DNA of 64,000 nt from Methanomethylovorans sp041447285 (GCF_041447285.1 NZ_JBGMEB010000019.1:1-64000), one strand, 5' to 3'. Positions 7,192 to 15,135 are shown, counted from the stretch's first letter. Numbers and translations are program-made. Notes: a model not told the origin generated them from the letters alone.

Positions 7192-8385
7192 ATGGCCATT
7201 TCACAGGAGCAGATAGGATCTATGCGGGATCTTACTACAGAACTTCCGCAACCTTTACCGACTTTAGCGAGGCTCCTGAATGTGAATAGGAAAAGTCTCT
7301 GGGACTTCCTGAACACAAAAAAAGGATCTTCTCTTTTTGCCACAAAAAAGGTCGATGGTTTTATCTGGGTGAGGGTACGGCAAACCGCCTTTAACTTGAC
7401 CAAGGGATCGCAATTCTCAAACAAACCGAACGAAAACGCGAAAAATCGAGGTAAGCAGGCTTATCGTTATCACTATGGTAAAACTGGACCGGAGAGAAAG
7501 GCCTCTATTAGTCTGGTCTTAAGGACCATCGATATAAGATCGGTGGCTCAGCATGTAGATAATCATTTTACCGACTATAAGAAAAGGATAGAAAACGCCG
7601 AAATCGTTCTGATTCCTGATCCAGACAAATGTTTCCATGGGGACTGTAAGAAGCTACCATATAGAACTAGGTTCACCGATGACAGCAGGAAGGTTGAGGA
7701 GCTCCGGAAAATAGAAGGTATTTTCGACAACACGCCCAAGGAATACAAAAACGCAGTACTCCTTACTCTTACTACAGACCCCAAGCTTCAGGACAATCTA
7801 TGGGATGCAAATAAGAAGATTTCAAAAAATTTTAATAGGTTTATGTCTTTCCTTACGCGGCGGCTTAAATTCCGACCAAAATATCTTAACGTCTATGAAT
7901 TTCAGGCAAACGGCCGCCTTCATCTTCACATTTTGTTTTTTGGTTTACGCTTTTTGATTTCGGTTTATGATATCTCCGACATGTGGAAGAGGTATGGCCA
8001 AGGCCAAATAGTGGATACAAAGCTCCTAAAAACAGATGGCACTACCTGGCAATGGACCCATGGCAAGCCGAAAGATGCAGGGGAAAAAGAAAAGCCGGAT
8101 ACGTATCTTAAAAAATACCTGAAAAAAAACCTTTTCGATGATAACGCCAGTATGCAATACTGGATCTATAATACTCGTTTCTTTACCTGCTCTCAATCTT
8201 TTAACAAGGCTAAGAAGAGGTTTAGGGGTCTGGGTTGGTATCGCTTCCTAGGTGTATTCTATGAAGGATCTGCACCCAGGCATAATCCCTATGTTCAAGC
8301 CTGGGGGGTGGGCGTAGATCCTCCCAGGAAGCGGGAAGTTTCCCGGGATCTGCAAATTATCAATAATTTATGTCAGCTCGCATAG
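7192..8385 (+). CDS. rep: HUH rolling-circle replication initiator (Rep)
   Basis: 397 aa. Three replication-initiator motifs are visible in order: VLLTLTTDP (motif 1, about residues 189-197), HLHILFFG with the metal-binding HUH pair (about 244-251), and YLKKYLKK with tyrosines at about 305 and 309 (motif 3). Such proteins nick one strand at the origin and attach covalently through Tyr. The N-terminal 60 residues look like an added helical DNA-binding part. This argues that the excised element replicates as a circle by rolling-circle replication. The origin itself was not located. Confidence 0.88.
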   Translation: MAISQEQIGSMRDLTTELPQPLPTLARLLNVNRKSLWDFLNTKKGSSLFATKKVDGFIWVRVRQTAFNLTKGSQFSNKPNENAKNRGKQAYRYHYGKTGPERKASISLVLRTIDIRSVAQHVDNHFTDYKKRIENAEIVLIPDPDKCFHGDCKKLPYRTRFTDDSRKVEELRKIEGIFDNTPKEYKNAVLLTLTTDPKLQDNLWDANKKISKNFNRFMSFLTRRLKFRPKYLNVYEFQANGRLHLHILFFGLRFLISVYDISDMWKRYGQGQIVDTKLLKTDGTTWQWTHGKPKDAGEKEKPDTYLKKYLKKNLFDDNASMQYWIYNTRFFTCSQSFNKAKKRFRGLGWYRFLGVFYEGSAPRHNPYVQAWGVGVDPPRKREVSRDLQIINNLCQLA

Positions 8386-8453
8386 CTCGAATAGTGGAAC
8401 GAATACCCCAAGCCGGAGGGTTTCCGGCTACGCCAAGTAAAGGAAGTGATAAC

Positions 8454-8750
8454 GTGTTAAACATTACTAATTCACGTGATGGAGAAAAACGATTCTCTAT
8501 GAGAATTGAATATCGAGTATCACTTGACGACTTAGCATATAGACTAATGTGTGATGCAAAACCTGGCGAAGAGATCCCGCCAGTCAAATCCAGAAAAGAA
8601 TTACTGTGCAGTTATCGTAGATGGCTGGAATTATGGGGAAATGAATGGATATATAATTTGCAATGTGCTTACGATGATGAAGAAGCATTTAATGCAGCAC
8701 ACGAAATTGCAAAGAAAGAAGTACTAAAAAAGTTCCCTGAATTTGCATGA
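8454..8750 (+). CDS. Small hypothetical protein (cargo)
   Basis: About 98 aa from a GTG at 8454, chosen because the leader repeat aaaggaagtgat lies just upstream; an ATG at 8370 would extend it through the repeat. Charged, helical C-terminus (EEAFNAAHEIAKKEVLKKF), no recognised domain, no membrane segment. Function unknown. Confidence 0.55.
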   Translation: MLNITNSRDGEKRFSMRIEYRVSLDDLAYRLMCDAKPGEEIPPVKSRKELLCSYRRWLELWGNEWIYNLQCAYDDEEAFNAAHEIAKKEVLKKFPEFA

Positions 8751-8776
8751 GTCGACAAGTAAAGGAAGTGGGTAAA

Positions 8777-8953
8777 ATGTGGATCCTAATAGATGTAGAT
8801 GAGCCACAAGACGTAGGAAAAAAAGAGCATTTTCGTTTTGTAGGAAAGGTACTATCAATGGAAAAAATGTCTAAAGGCTTTACAACTCCTCTCTCAATGA
8901 AAATAGATTTTGTAGGTGATCAGGTGCATCCGGCAACAGAAGACAACAAGTAA
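8777..8953 (+). CDS. Small hypothetical protein (cargo)
   Basis: 58 aa from the ATG at 8777, preceded by aaaggaagtg. Beta-rich start (MWILIDVDEPQD) and mixed charge; no motif recognised. It sits between two copies of the leader repeat, like its neighbours. Confidence 0.5.
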   Translation: MWILIDVDEPQDVGKKEHFRFVGKVLSMEKMSKGFTTPLSMKIDFVGDQVHPATEDNK

Positions 8954-8968
8954 AGGAAGTGCCGAACA

Positions 8969-9199
8969 TTGAGAAAAAAGGACATCAAAGTAGGAATGAT
9001 ACTCTATGCATTGACTTCAATGTGGGGACGTTTCAAGATCAAAGTGACAGAAATTACTGATCACATACCCGCTAGAGTAAAAGGTGTTGTTATTGAAAGA
9101 TATGATTCTAAAGGTGCATTTGGGTATAGAGCTGATGCCGATCTTATAGGTAAAGAACTGGATGTTGGAATTATTAATGTACGTCTTGAACCATGGTAA
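8969..9199 (+). CDS. Small hypothetical protein (cargo)
   Basis: 76 aa from a TTG at 8969, with aaaggaagtg upstream. The pattern of short beta strands (VGMILYAL, FKIKVTEI, ARVKGVVIE) suggests a small beta barrel. No family recognised. It ends where the 70-nt repeat begins. Confidence 0.5.
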   Translation: MRKKDIKVGMILYALTSMWGRFKIKVTEITDHIPARVKGVVIERYDSKGAFGYRADADLIGKELDVGIINVRLEPW

Positions 9200-9273
9200 A
9201 ACTCCTAATCATGGGAAATAAGACACAAGAGCAGTTACACAACAAGAATAAACCGCCAAATAAAGGAAGGATC

Positions 9274-10173
9274 ATGAGAGTACAGCTTGTAGATGTAGAT
9301 TCAAAGATGCCAAACCTTGCACTAATGAAGATTAGCGCATACTATAAAGCGCATGGGCATACAGTAGGCTTTGATGTTGCGGACCCTGATCTTGTCTATG
9401 CATCTGTGATATTCAAGAAGAATAAGCACCTTGTAGATGGTCTTCGTTTTTGGTATCCAGGTGCAGAGATTATAATAGGTGGACCGGGATATGATCTTGC
9501 TTCTAAGTTGCCGGATGAAATTGAGTACCATATTCCCGACTATACTCTATATCCCGATATTGATTATAGTTTAGGTTTTTCTAGTAGAGGATGCATACGC
9601 AAATGTTATTTCTGTGTTGTTCCCGAAAAAGAGGGGGGTTTTGTGCGTGCTCTTCATCCTGAAAAATGGTATAACTCCGAATTTACAAAGATTATGTTTT
9701 TAGATAATAACATTCTTGCGGACCGGGAATGGTTTTTTGCAATCACTAATTGGTGTATTGAACATAACCTTGAAGTATGTTTTAACCAGGGGTTAGATGC
9801 ACGGCTTCTTGATATCGAAACAGCTAAACAATTGCTGAATATGAAAACTTGGAAATCGATTTTTTTTGCTTGGGATCATGTAAAGGATGAAAAAATCATT
9901 AAAGAAAAAGTACAGCTTTTGAAGGATGCCGGATTTACAAAAACAAAACTAAAGGATATTGTTCATTTTTATGTCTATGTAGATTCGGATCAGGATTATA
10001 ATACAGGGGTTTACAGGTGCAGAGAACTAAAAAAGCTCTGGTGCAATGCCTTTGTTATGTTTGACATTGATAAAAAGCCCACTTCGAGGATTCAAGCATT
10101 AAGAAGATGGGCTAATAAAAAACAATTGTATTGGTCTATTGATATATCGGAATATAATCGGGCCACTGCCTGA
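9274..10173 (+). CDS. Radical SAM protein
   Basis: 299 aa from the ATG at 9274, directly after the repeat-borne ribosome-binding site; an in-frame upstream ATG would translate the repeat. The N-terminal 90 residues (VQLVDVDSKMPNLALMKISA, then IIIGGPGYDLASKLP) resemble the B12-binding-like fold that precedes many radical SAM cores. The [4Fe-4S] motif is C-I-R-K-C-Y-F-C (CX3CX2C) at about residues 108-115. Radical SAM proteins of this layout occur in phages and proviruses, with unknown substrate. It is cargo, flanked by the two long leader repeats. Confidence 0.85.
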   Translation: MRVQLVDVDSKMPNLALMKISAYYKAHGHTVGFDVADPDLVYASVIFKKNKHLVDGLRFWYPGAEIIIGGPGYDLASKLPDEIEYHIPDYTLYPDIDYSLGFSSRGCIRKCYFCVVPEKEGGFVRALHPEKWYNSEFTKIMFLDNNILADREWFFAITNWCIEHNLEVCFNQGLDARLLDIETAKQLLNMKTWKSIFFAWDHVKDEKIIKEKVQLLKDAGFTKTKLKDIVHFYVYVDSDQDYNTGVYRCRELKKLWCNAFVMFDIDKKPTSRIQALRRWANKKQLYWSIDISEYNRATA

Positions 10174-10183
10174 ACTCCTAATC

Positions 10184-10546
10184 ATGGGAAATCGACAGGT
10201 AGAGAAGTTACACAACACGAAGAGAACGCCAAATAAAGGAAGTGATAGTATTACACTACATGATGCCTGCCCTCCTCCTGTTTTTGCATTTATTCTTGCA
10301 TTTCTTACAGTTGTAGGAATTGGAGCTGTTATTCTTGAGGACATGGGAAACATTCCTATAGAGGCCCACAACAGCACAATTATCGACAAGCAAATAGAAC
10401 CTACTCTTATAGGATATTCTTATTATTTTGTTCTCTATGAAAATAATACACGAATAGTTTTAGATGTTACACAAGAAGAATATTTCACTCATTTTAAAGG
10501 CGAATGGTTTAATTATACGACTCCAAGAGGTTCTATAGATGCCTGA
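10184..10546 (+). CDS. Single-TM anchored protein (cargo)
   Basis: About 120 aa. One transmembrane helix (VFAFILAFLTVVGIGAVIL) is followed by an extracellular-type domain with several N-x-S/T sequons (NST, NNT, NYT). The start is uncertain: the ATG at 10184 is inside the leader repeat, and translation may begin at a non-ATG codon after aaaggaagtgat near 10246. Function unknown; possibly displayed at the cell surface. Confidence 0.5.
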   Translation: MGNRQVEKLHNTKRTPNKGSDSITLHDACPPPVFAFILAFLTVVGIGAVILEDMGNIPIEAHNSTIIDKQIEPTLIGYSYYFVLYENNTRIVLDVTQEEYFTHFKGEWFNYTTPRGSIDA

Positions 10547-10811
10547 TTTTAGTCCGGATTATCAGCACAGGCTTAAGATGTACTTATGTGATGATCCAGA
10601 GGTCCCCGGATATATAAGGGAATGTCAGTATGTAGGTGTCTGGAATGTCCAGGAGAAGGATATACAAAAATTAATGATTGCTGTTCCCTTCTTAGGCGGT
10701 GGTTATGGTTCTATAGGTCATTATTACGGGATCATCTACAAAGGCAATTTTGACAAGTTCAAGAGGTATGCTACTCCTGGAGGGCAGGCTTCTATTTTTA
10801 ATTTTGCTTAA
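10539..10811 (+). CDS. Hypothetical protein (cargo)
   Basis: 90 aa, overlapping the previous gene by 8 bp. Aromatic- and Gly-rich (FLGGGYGSIGHYYGIIYKG) without recognised motif; likely a soluble beta-rich domain. A good aggagg site follows its stop. Confidence 0.5.
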   Translation: MPDFSPDYQHRLKMYLCDDPEVPGYIRECQYVGVWNVQEKDIQKLMIAVPFLGGGYGSIGHYYGIIYKGNFDKFKRYATPGGQASIFNFA

Positions 10812-10847
10812 CAGGAGGAATACTATGTCTTACAAGGGAGAAATAAA

Positions 10848-10949
10848 ATGTCCAGTATGTTTTGGTGGTGTATAGGTGTGCTTTCGGGAATGTTTATTTG
10901 TTTTACTTGGTTTGCGTGTTACCTGGTCTACCTTGAATGGAGGAAGTAA
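10848..10949 (+). CDS. Tiny membrane protein
   Basis: 33 aa with one hydrophobic helix rich in Trp, Phe and Cys (MFWWCIGVLSGMFICFTWFA). Its 3' end contains the ggaggaag ribosome-binding sequence for the next gene. Function unknown; supported only by spacing and hydrophobicity. Confidence 0.4.
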   Translation: MSSMFWWCIGVLSGMFICFTWFACYLVYLEWRK

Positions 10950-10953
10950 GGAA

Positions 10954-11211
10954 ATGTCATTGATGATTTTGCTATTACTCGACCTTGTAATATTGATTTT
11001 ATTTAATATATTGAAGGAAAAAGGTATTCATCAATGGGTACATGATGGTTGGCCTTCATATGGATTTATAGCAGGGGCACTATTAGGTTACGCAACTTGT
11101 ATAACATATTCAGCCACGTTTAATTTTATGTGGTTTTCCCCAATATATTTGTTAATAATGTTTATTTTAGGGGTAATGTGTTTCCTCTCTTGCACTGTAT
11201 ATATAGGGTGA
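10954..11211 (+). CDS. Three-helix membrane protein
   Basis: 85 aa from the ATG at 10954, preceded by ggaggaagtaagga. Three hydrophobic segments (LMILLLLDLVILILFNIL, YGFIAGALLGYATCITY, FSPIYLLIMFILGVMCF). Not recognised. Base composition is more AT-rich than the early operon, in keeping with separately acquired cargo. Confidence 0.55.
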   Translation: MSLMILLLLDLVILILFNILKEKGIHQWVHDGWPSYGFIAGALLGYATCITYSATFNFMWFSPIYLLIMFILGVMCFLSCTVYIG

Positions 11212-11247
11212 ATTAAAATCAGATTAAGATCAGGAATTAACAATAAA

Positions 11248-11394
11248 ATGAACAGAGTTTTAGATTATATACCTTTTATATTTGTTGTAATTGGTTTATT
11301 TTTTTCATTCTTTTTATTTATGCCAATTACAGGTGCTTTTTTTGTGGGTATTGGTGCTATAGTGGCTATGTTTTTGTCCGATCTAAAATCCTAA
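11248..11394 (+). CDS. Small two-TM protein
   Basis: 48 aa, nearly all hydrophobic in two stretches (FIFVVIGLFFSFFLF and GAFFVGIGAIVAMFL). It is the last gene before the convergent ATPase. Its stop merges with a variant of the leader repeat and a terminator hairpin follows. Function unknown. Confidence 0.45.
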   Translation: MNRVLDYIPFIFVVIGLFFSFFLFMPITGAFFVGIGAIVAMFLSDLKS

Positions 11395-11765
11395 GTAAAG
11401 GAAAAGCTTCCAATAGCTTTTCAAAAAACTCCTTTTTCTTTATATCCTATCTCGATTTAACTCTGCTCTCCTGCCAGCGTGGAAAAAATCTTCCGGGCAA
11501 GCCGACTAATCGGAAAGATCTGTCTTTCTCCCCTGCAGATCCTCCGGCTCGACCCTCTGCATAGGCTCGGATCTGCAAGGTTCCAGGACAAAAAGTTCTC
11601 CTTTTTTTGAAAAATTCGTGTGTGGCTATCTATCGATGTCGGTGCTTTGTCGGTATCGGTTGCCATACTTGCCGGAAAAACCGCCATGTTTGCGACATGA
11701 CTAGCCAAATCAAAAAACGGAAAAGCGTATCTAGAGAATTACTCTCTAGTTATTACTATTATCTA
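11395..11765. other. Noncoding gap between convergent genes
   Basis: About 370 bp separating the rightward cargo genes from the leftward ATPase. Apart from the hairpin at 11401-11422 I see no gene. It includes a GC-richer patch (11460-11580) and short tandem-like gagagaatta/ctctagt segments near 11735. It is a candidate location for an origin or packaging signal, but no direct evidence shows this. Confidence 0.4.
11401..11422 (+). terminator. Hairpin terminator candidate
   Basis: A perfect 8-bp inverted repeat, gaaaagct at 11401-11408 and agcttttc at 11415-11422, has a 6-nt loop. It is followed by aaaaaactcctttttcttt, whose T-rich end suits archaeal termination of the rightward cargo operon. 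Confidence 0.55.
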
Positions 11766-12599
11766 TTATAGTGCTGTCGTCTTGTCGTGTTGTACCCATC
11801 GTTGCATCTGTCTCGCAGACACTCCGCAAATACTCTCCAGCTCTTCCCAAGTATACTCCTGCTTAGCAATGGGTAACACCTTAGAGAGTACTTGCTCTTT
11901 GTTCTCAAGTACTAAGATCCTCTTCTTATTATCGCTTATTCCCTGCTCTATTCTCTCCAGCTCTTCCAAAGCCTTATCATAATAATTCTGGTTAAACTCT
12001 CTCTTCATCTTTGCATATACTGCATCCAGTTCAGGCGAAGGCAGAGGAGTATAGATGTTATCTATTACCCATCTCTCACCATTCCCTGCAAGCTCCAGGT
12101 ACTCCAGGTTTGTAGTATCTCTCACAGGATCATGATGTACTACCCAGTATCTAGACCTCGTTAAATTCTGTTTGTAGTCTATAGATTGTGTGTGTATGAT
12201 CGCATGAGAAACAATCTTTACCTGCTTGTCCACAAAGGCCATAGAAGGCACGTTAAAAAATACGCATAGGTTTAGTTCCCTGAAGATCTGGCCCACAGCC
12301 CCCATGATCTTATTTATTTTACTCTGCCACTCCCTAACAGAAATACCAACTCCGGCCTCTTCAAAAACAATGGCCTGGTATTTCTTGGAACTCTTCACCA
12401 TGCGCATAAAATCCACAGCCTTAAACGCAACCCTGCAATTATCAGCCGTAAAAGTAGGGTCTACCTTTTCGGCCATCGATGTACACAGCCTGGACTTTCC
12501 GCTTCCAGTTTCTCCGACTACAAAACAAATATAGTTTTTATTCTGCTCTCTCAGCCTGTGCCGGATCATCCCGGCAACTGCGTCATAAGTTGTAGCCAT
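11766..12599 (-). CDS. P-loop ATPase, probable virion morphogenesis
   Basis: 277 aa. The Walker A GETGSGKS lies at about residues 29-36 and a Walker B-like QAIVFEEAG at about 75-83. A conserved-looking stretch with FFNVPS and VDKQVK follows, in the layout of Zot/pI-like and HerA/FtsK-related viral ATPases. The C-terminus (TWEELESICGVSARQMQRWV) looks like a helix-turn-helix. No transmembrane helix is seen, unlike typical inovirus pI. A role in DNA packaging, extrusion or virion assembly is inferred from the fold. It overlaps the upstream gene by one base. Confidence 0.75.
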   Translation of the reverse strand: MATTYDAVAGMIRHRLREQNKNYICFVVGETGSGKSRLCTSMAEKVDPTFTADNCRVAFKAVDFMRMVKSSKKYQAIVFEEAGVGISVREWQSKINKIMGAVGQIFRELNLCVFFNVPSMAFVDKQVKIVSHAIIHTQSIDYKQNLTRSRYWVVHHDPVRDTTNLEYLELAGNGERWVIDNIYTPLPSPELDAVYAKMKREFNQNYYDKALEELERIEQGISDNKKRILVLENKEQVLSKVLPIAKQEYTWEELESICGVSARQMQRWVQHDKTTAL

Positions 12600-12967
12600 T
12601 ATAGCAGCTCTCCAGATCCTGCCGGGCGGTTTGCAGATGCAGGCAAAAATTTTATTCTATATGCCAGGTTCATAAGTGCTCTATGAGTCTGGTCGGTCCT
12701 GTAAGCTGCCAATATTACAGCCGCGTTTTTCTCCTGCTCCCTGGTCTCTGTTTCTGGTAACTGTATACTATTTAGTTTCTCCAGATCATTTTTAAAAATC
12801 TCATCTTTGAACGGATCTAATAAAATATCCATCCTGTTTACTAGTCTCTCAATCCCCCCCCGGTTTCCCTGCATCTCACATACACAGATCCACTCATTAA
12901 CCTGCTGTATAAGGTCCGCATGGTTTGCAGTTTGGCGGTTGGAAGTATCAATATAGGTTCTAGACAT
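12599..12967 (-). CDS. Helical hypothetical protein
   Basis: 122 aa, charged and predicted helical (VNRMDILLDPFKDEIFKNDLEKL), with no recognised family. It sits between the AbrB-like gene and the ATPase in a compact leftward operon, overlapping both neighbours by 1-8 bp. It may be a partner of the ATPase or a regulator. Confidence 0.6.
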   Translation of the reverse strand: MSRTYIDTSNRQTANHADLIQQVNEWICVCEMQGNRGGIERLVNRMDILLDPFKDEIFKNDLEKLNSIQLPETETREQEKNAAVILAAYRTDQTHRALMNLAYRIKFLPASANRPAGSGELL

Positions 12968-13121
12968 TTATCCCACCCCTAACAATCCGTAACGTCTGGC
13001 TGTCCACAACTTCAATTAAAACACGTTCGTCAATCTGTCCCCATTCTTGCGGCAAAGTAAGGGCTTTAGAAGCCCCATGCCTTCGGATTCTCATAACATG
13101 TAAATCTTTTATCTCTGCCAT
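12960..13121 (-). CDS. AbrB/MazE-like DNA-binding protein
   Basis: 53 aa. The order MRIRRHGASKALTLPQEWG followed by ERVLIEVVDSQTLRIV matches the swapped-hairpin AbrB fold (R..G.S..ltlP..W....g..v.i....g.l.i). Such proteins often act as transition-state or lysogeny regulators in archaeal viruses and plasmids. It is the first leftward gene from a bidirectional promoter region facing the late operon, so it may control the switch between the two. That role is inference. Confidence 0.75.
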   Translation of the reverse strand: MAEIKDLHVMRIRRHGASKALTLPQEWGQIDERVLIEVVDSQTLRIVRGGINV

Positions 13122-13245
13122 TTTATCACGCTATATAGTTATACAAATCATACTATAGTGTACTTAGATATATTTCTATAGCTTTATGTCGTCACTATAT
13201 ATTTATTCCATAAATATTGATTTTCTAATATCAGGAAGTGATTTT
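13122..13245. promoter_or_regulatory. Divergent promoter region, AbrB/late operon
   Basis: 124 bp between the leftward AbrB-like gene and the rightward late operon. It is very AT-rich with several TATA-like elements (ctatatagttata near 13131, agatatatttctatag near 13155, actatatattta near 13194) and a taggaagtgattt-type ribosome-binding site (caggaagtgat, 13232-13242) for the first late gene. It is a likely control point of the lysis-lysogeny switch. Confidence 0.55.
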
Positions 13246-13635
13246 ATGGAATTAAAAGCAATCGCAAACGCGGCAATTAATCCTTTTAAGCTACTTGTGC
13301 TTTTTGTAATTGGTCTCTGCTTGCTTTTCGCTGACCGTCTTTCTCAGCACACTAACGGTATGTATGGAGACGGAACAGGTAACGCCTCTATAGTGGGTGT
13401 CCTGGTCGCCTCCCTGCTTACGATCATCATCGGTGTTATGCTGTTCGCACAATTTAGCGCACAGTCAGACGTAGCAATGGAAGCCGTCAATGATACAGCT
13501 GCACAGGACGCTTATGAGAACGTCAAGACCTCAGGATGGGGCGCTATGAACCTTGTCAGTATGTACCCCTGGGTGCTTGGTGCAGTGACCATCCTAGGAG
13601 TTGTAATGCTCCTGGCAGGAGGAGGGCGCAACTAA
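13246..13635 (+). CDS. Three-TM membrane protein, candidate major virion protein
   Basis: 129 aa from the ATG at 13246, chosen for the strong aggaagtgat site. Three hydrophobic helices: residues about 14-30, 48-68 (SIVGVLVASLLTIIIGVMLF) and 108-126 (VLGAVTILGVVMLLAGGG), with a polar Gly/Asn/Asp loop and an acidic region between. As the first gene of the late operon, with its strong initiation site, it is the best candidate for the abundant membrane/structural protein, comparable in position to VP3-like proteins of pleomorphic viruses. No sequence family recognised. Confidence 0.6.
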   Translation: MELKAIANAAINPFKLLVLFVIGLCLLFADRLSQHTNGMYGDGTGNASIVGVLVASLLTIIIGVMLFAQFSAQSDVAMEAVNDTAAQDAYENVKTSGWGAMNLVSMYPWVLGAVTILGVVMLLAGGGRN

Positions 13636-13934
13636 TGGAGCAAACCCTCTTTTCTTTTATTTTTCTCCTTTCCTCCGTCTCCTTTTTCGGTTTCTTTGTG
13701 ACCCAGGACAGAGGCGTAAAGATCATAACCTCTCTACTATCTACGATCCTCTTCTATCTCACAGCCCTTGCATCCTTCGCCATAGAGAAAATACTCGATT
13801 CAGGAGAACTCTATACGTATGCTTCGCCTACCTTTGCCGGAGTCTGTCGGCTTTTTGCTACTCTGTCCTTTGTGTTAGGTATCGCGGTCCTGTTCTCATA
13901 CTTCAAAAAGAAGCCAGGAAGTGAAGAACAATGA
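13635..13934 (+). CDS. Three-TM membrane protein
   Basis: 99 aa starting within the previous stop codon. Hydrophobic segments are FSFIFLLSSVSFFGFFV, TSLLSTILFYLTALASFAI and LFATLSFVLGIAVLFSYF, ending in a basic/acidic tail KKKPGSEEQ. A further structural membrane component is plausible. It overlaps the next gene by ATGA. Confidence 0.6.
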   Translation: MEQTLFSFIFLLSSVSFFGFFVTQDRGVKIITSLLSTILFYLTALASFAIEKILDSGELYTYASPTFAGVCRLFATLSFVLGIAVLFSYFKKKPGSEEQ

Positions 13935-14401
13935 GCGGCACACTGGACCCCAAACTATACAACCCTCTTATCTATCAGGAATCAGCCGGATCTATGCCCG
14001 GTAATCCTCTTGCCCTCGGTGGAGGTTATCAGAAGAGTTTAGCCGATATAATCGCAAACACTGACGACATAGACAAAAACGAACAAAAGCGGCATTTTCC
14101 TTACTTCTCCGGGATCATGCAGAGGGCTAATTTAACACCTAATCAGGCACTCGACCTGCTGGACGACCAGGAAATAGCCCACATCGAACAGATCAACGGG
14201 CAAAAACGGTATGAATTACCGAGATCCTCAAGAGCTGAATATGTAACGTCCAGGTCATACCTGGAAGCTGCCTTATCCCTCTCTATTAATGGTTTCTCTG
14301 TAAAACAGCTTTCACAGGTCCACAAACACATAACTTATGCTGATGCCTCCAGGCAAAGCGGCGGCCTGCTCGGTGGCCTCCTGGGAGGCGGTAAAGAATG
14401 A
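13931..14401 (+). CDS. Soluble late protein with Gly-rich tail
   Basis: 156 aa, no transmembrane helix. The middle is helical (LTPNQALDLLDDQEIAHIEQ) and the C-terminus is GGLLGGLLGGGKE. A HTH-like or scaffolding role is possible; the family is unknown. It overlaps the preceding gene by ATGA. Confidence 0.55.
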   Translation: MSGTLDPKLYNPLIYQESAGSMPGNPLALGGGYQKSLADIIANTDDIDKNEQKRHFPYFSGIMQRANLTPNQALDLLDDQEIAHIEQINGQKRYELPRSSRAEYVTSRSYLEAALSLSINGFSVKQLSQVHKHITYADASRQSGGLLGGLLGGGKE

Positions 14402-14436
14402 CCCTAGCAACAAAGCAAGAAAAGGAGGTGTTGCCA

Positions 14437-14655
14437 ATGACCGATAAAATACCATTAATATCCATAGATTGGGCATTACTTGTGCTTTCACTGCTCTCTA
14501 TTGGGGGGTTTGTCGAAATAGGTGCAATGATGCAAAACAAAACCATAGTTTTGTTAGGTACTCTTGCATGGTTGGGTTTAGCTGTAGATTTTGTTTATCT
14601 ACGCCTAAAAAAATATGGTTTTATTAAAAGCAAAAAGGAGGCAGTCAATGTTTGA
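14437..14655 (+). CDS. Two-TM small protein
   Basis: 72 aa from the ATG at 14437, chosen because aaggaggtgttgcca precedes it. Two hydrophobic stretches (WALLVLSLLSIGGFVEIGAMM and IVLLGTLAWLGLAVDFVYL) and a Lys-rich tail. Late operon; role unknown. Confidence 0.55.
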   Translation: MTDKIPLISIDWALLVLSLLSIGGFVEIGAMMQNKTIVLLGTLAWLGLAVDFVYLRLKKYGFIKSKKEAVNV

Positions 14656-14713
14656 CCCCTTCTATTTTTTGGGCGTATATTGCCTAATAACAGAACATAA
14701 GAGGTGTGTTTAA
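14648..14713 (+). CDS. Possible 21-aa peptide
   Basis: A very short frame with aggaggcagtca before its ATG that overlaps the previous gene end and the next start (TAATG). The overlap pattern is that of the rest of the operon, so it may be translated, or may simply couple translation. Weak evidence. Confidence 0.25.
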   Translation: MFDPFYFLGVYCLITEHKRCV

Positions 14714-15135
14714 TGAGCGATGCCGGAATGTTTGCAGTCCTCTTTATTTGGTCTGCTGTGGCTACCCTCGGTTATTTTGTCATATACATGAGGTTCCCGC
14801 ACGTTTTCACCCTCATAAAAGCCCGGCGTATCTGCTGGACCGTGTACGGTGACGGGAAATTTGCCCCGGTCCCTGCAGAACTCCAGAGCACGGCGTATGT
14901 TACAAAAGACGGGATATTTGAGTTTGGCCGTGAGGACGTGGTAAACTGCGCGAAGATTCCCGGTATAATCGTCTATGCTCCGTACTCTAAGGCCCTCCGT
15001 CCTAAAGTCCTTCCAGCTCTCAGACTGCTTAAACAGATCGGTGTTGATCGATACGACAAATTGCAGGCCATCCTTTCAGCTAAACCCATTTCTCAGGCAG
15101 AATTTGACGCAATGAAACAAGGGGGCAAATCATGA
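14713..15135 (+). CDS. N-terminally anchored late protein
   Basis: 140 aa from the ATG at 14713 (TAATG overlap). One N-terminal transmembrane helix (FAVLFIWSAVATLGYFVIYM) is followed by a soluble, basic domain with beta strands (IIVYAPYSK, VLPALRLLKQIG). It is coupled to the next gene by ATGA. A virion-membrane protein with an internal domain is plausible; family unknown. Confidence 0.6.
   Translation: MSDAGMFAVLFIWSAVATLGYFVIYMRFPHVFTLIKARRICWTVYGDGKFAPVPAELQSTAYVTKDGIFEFGREDVVNCAKIPGIIVYAPYSKALRPKVLPALRLLKQIGVDRYDKLQAILSAKPISQAEFDAMKQGGKS

Larger units (their letters stand above)
8435..11404 (+). repeat. Recurrent leader repeat in cargo strip
   Basis: The motif aaRtaaaggaag recurs at 8435-8446, 8757-8768, 8948-8959, 9258-9269 and 10231-10242, and in a variant form at 11393-11404. 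All but the last sit directly before a gene start; the last lies after the final cargo gene. At 9200-9269 and 10173-10242 it is the end of a 70-nt repeat, 57 of 70 positions identical by my alignment. Invariant blocks of 20, 12 and 16 nt are separated by divergent blocks. The terminal ggaagtgat doubles as a ribosome-binding site. Confidence 0.7.

Noticed and set aside
9200..9273. Translated extension MGNKTQEQLHNKNKPPNKG of the radical SAM gene, similar to the one at 10184
   Set aside because: The similarity is explained by the repeated leader DNA; the ribosome-binding site lies after it, and at the shorter repeat copies the frame is not kept.
11457..11708. 83-aa frame on the minus strand in the convergent gap
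   Set aside because: Basic, Ser/Arg-rich composition without a start signal; the region behaves as noncoding.
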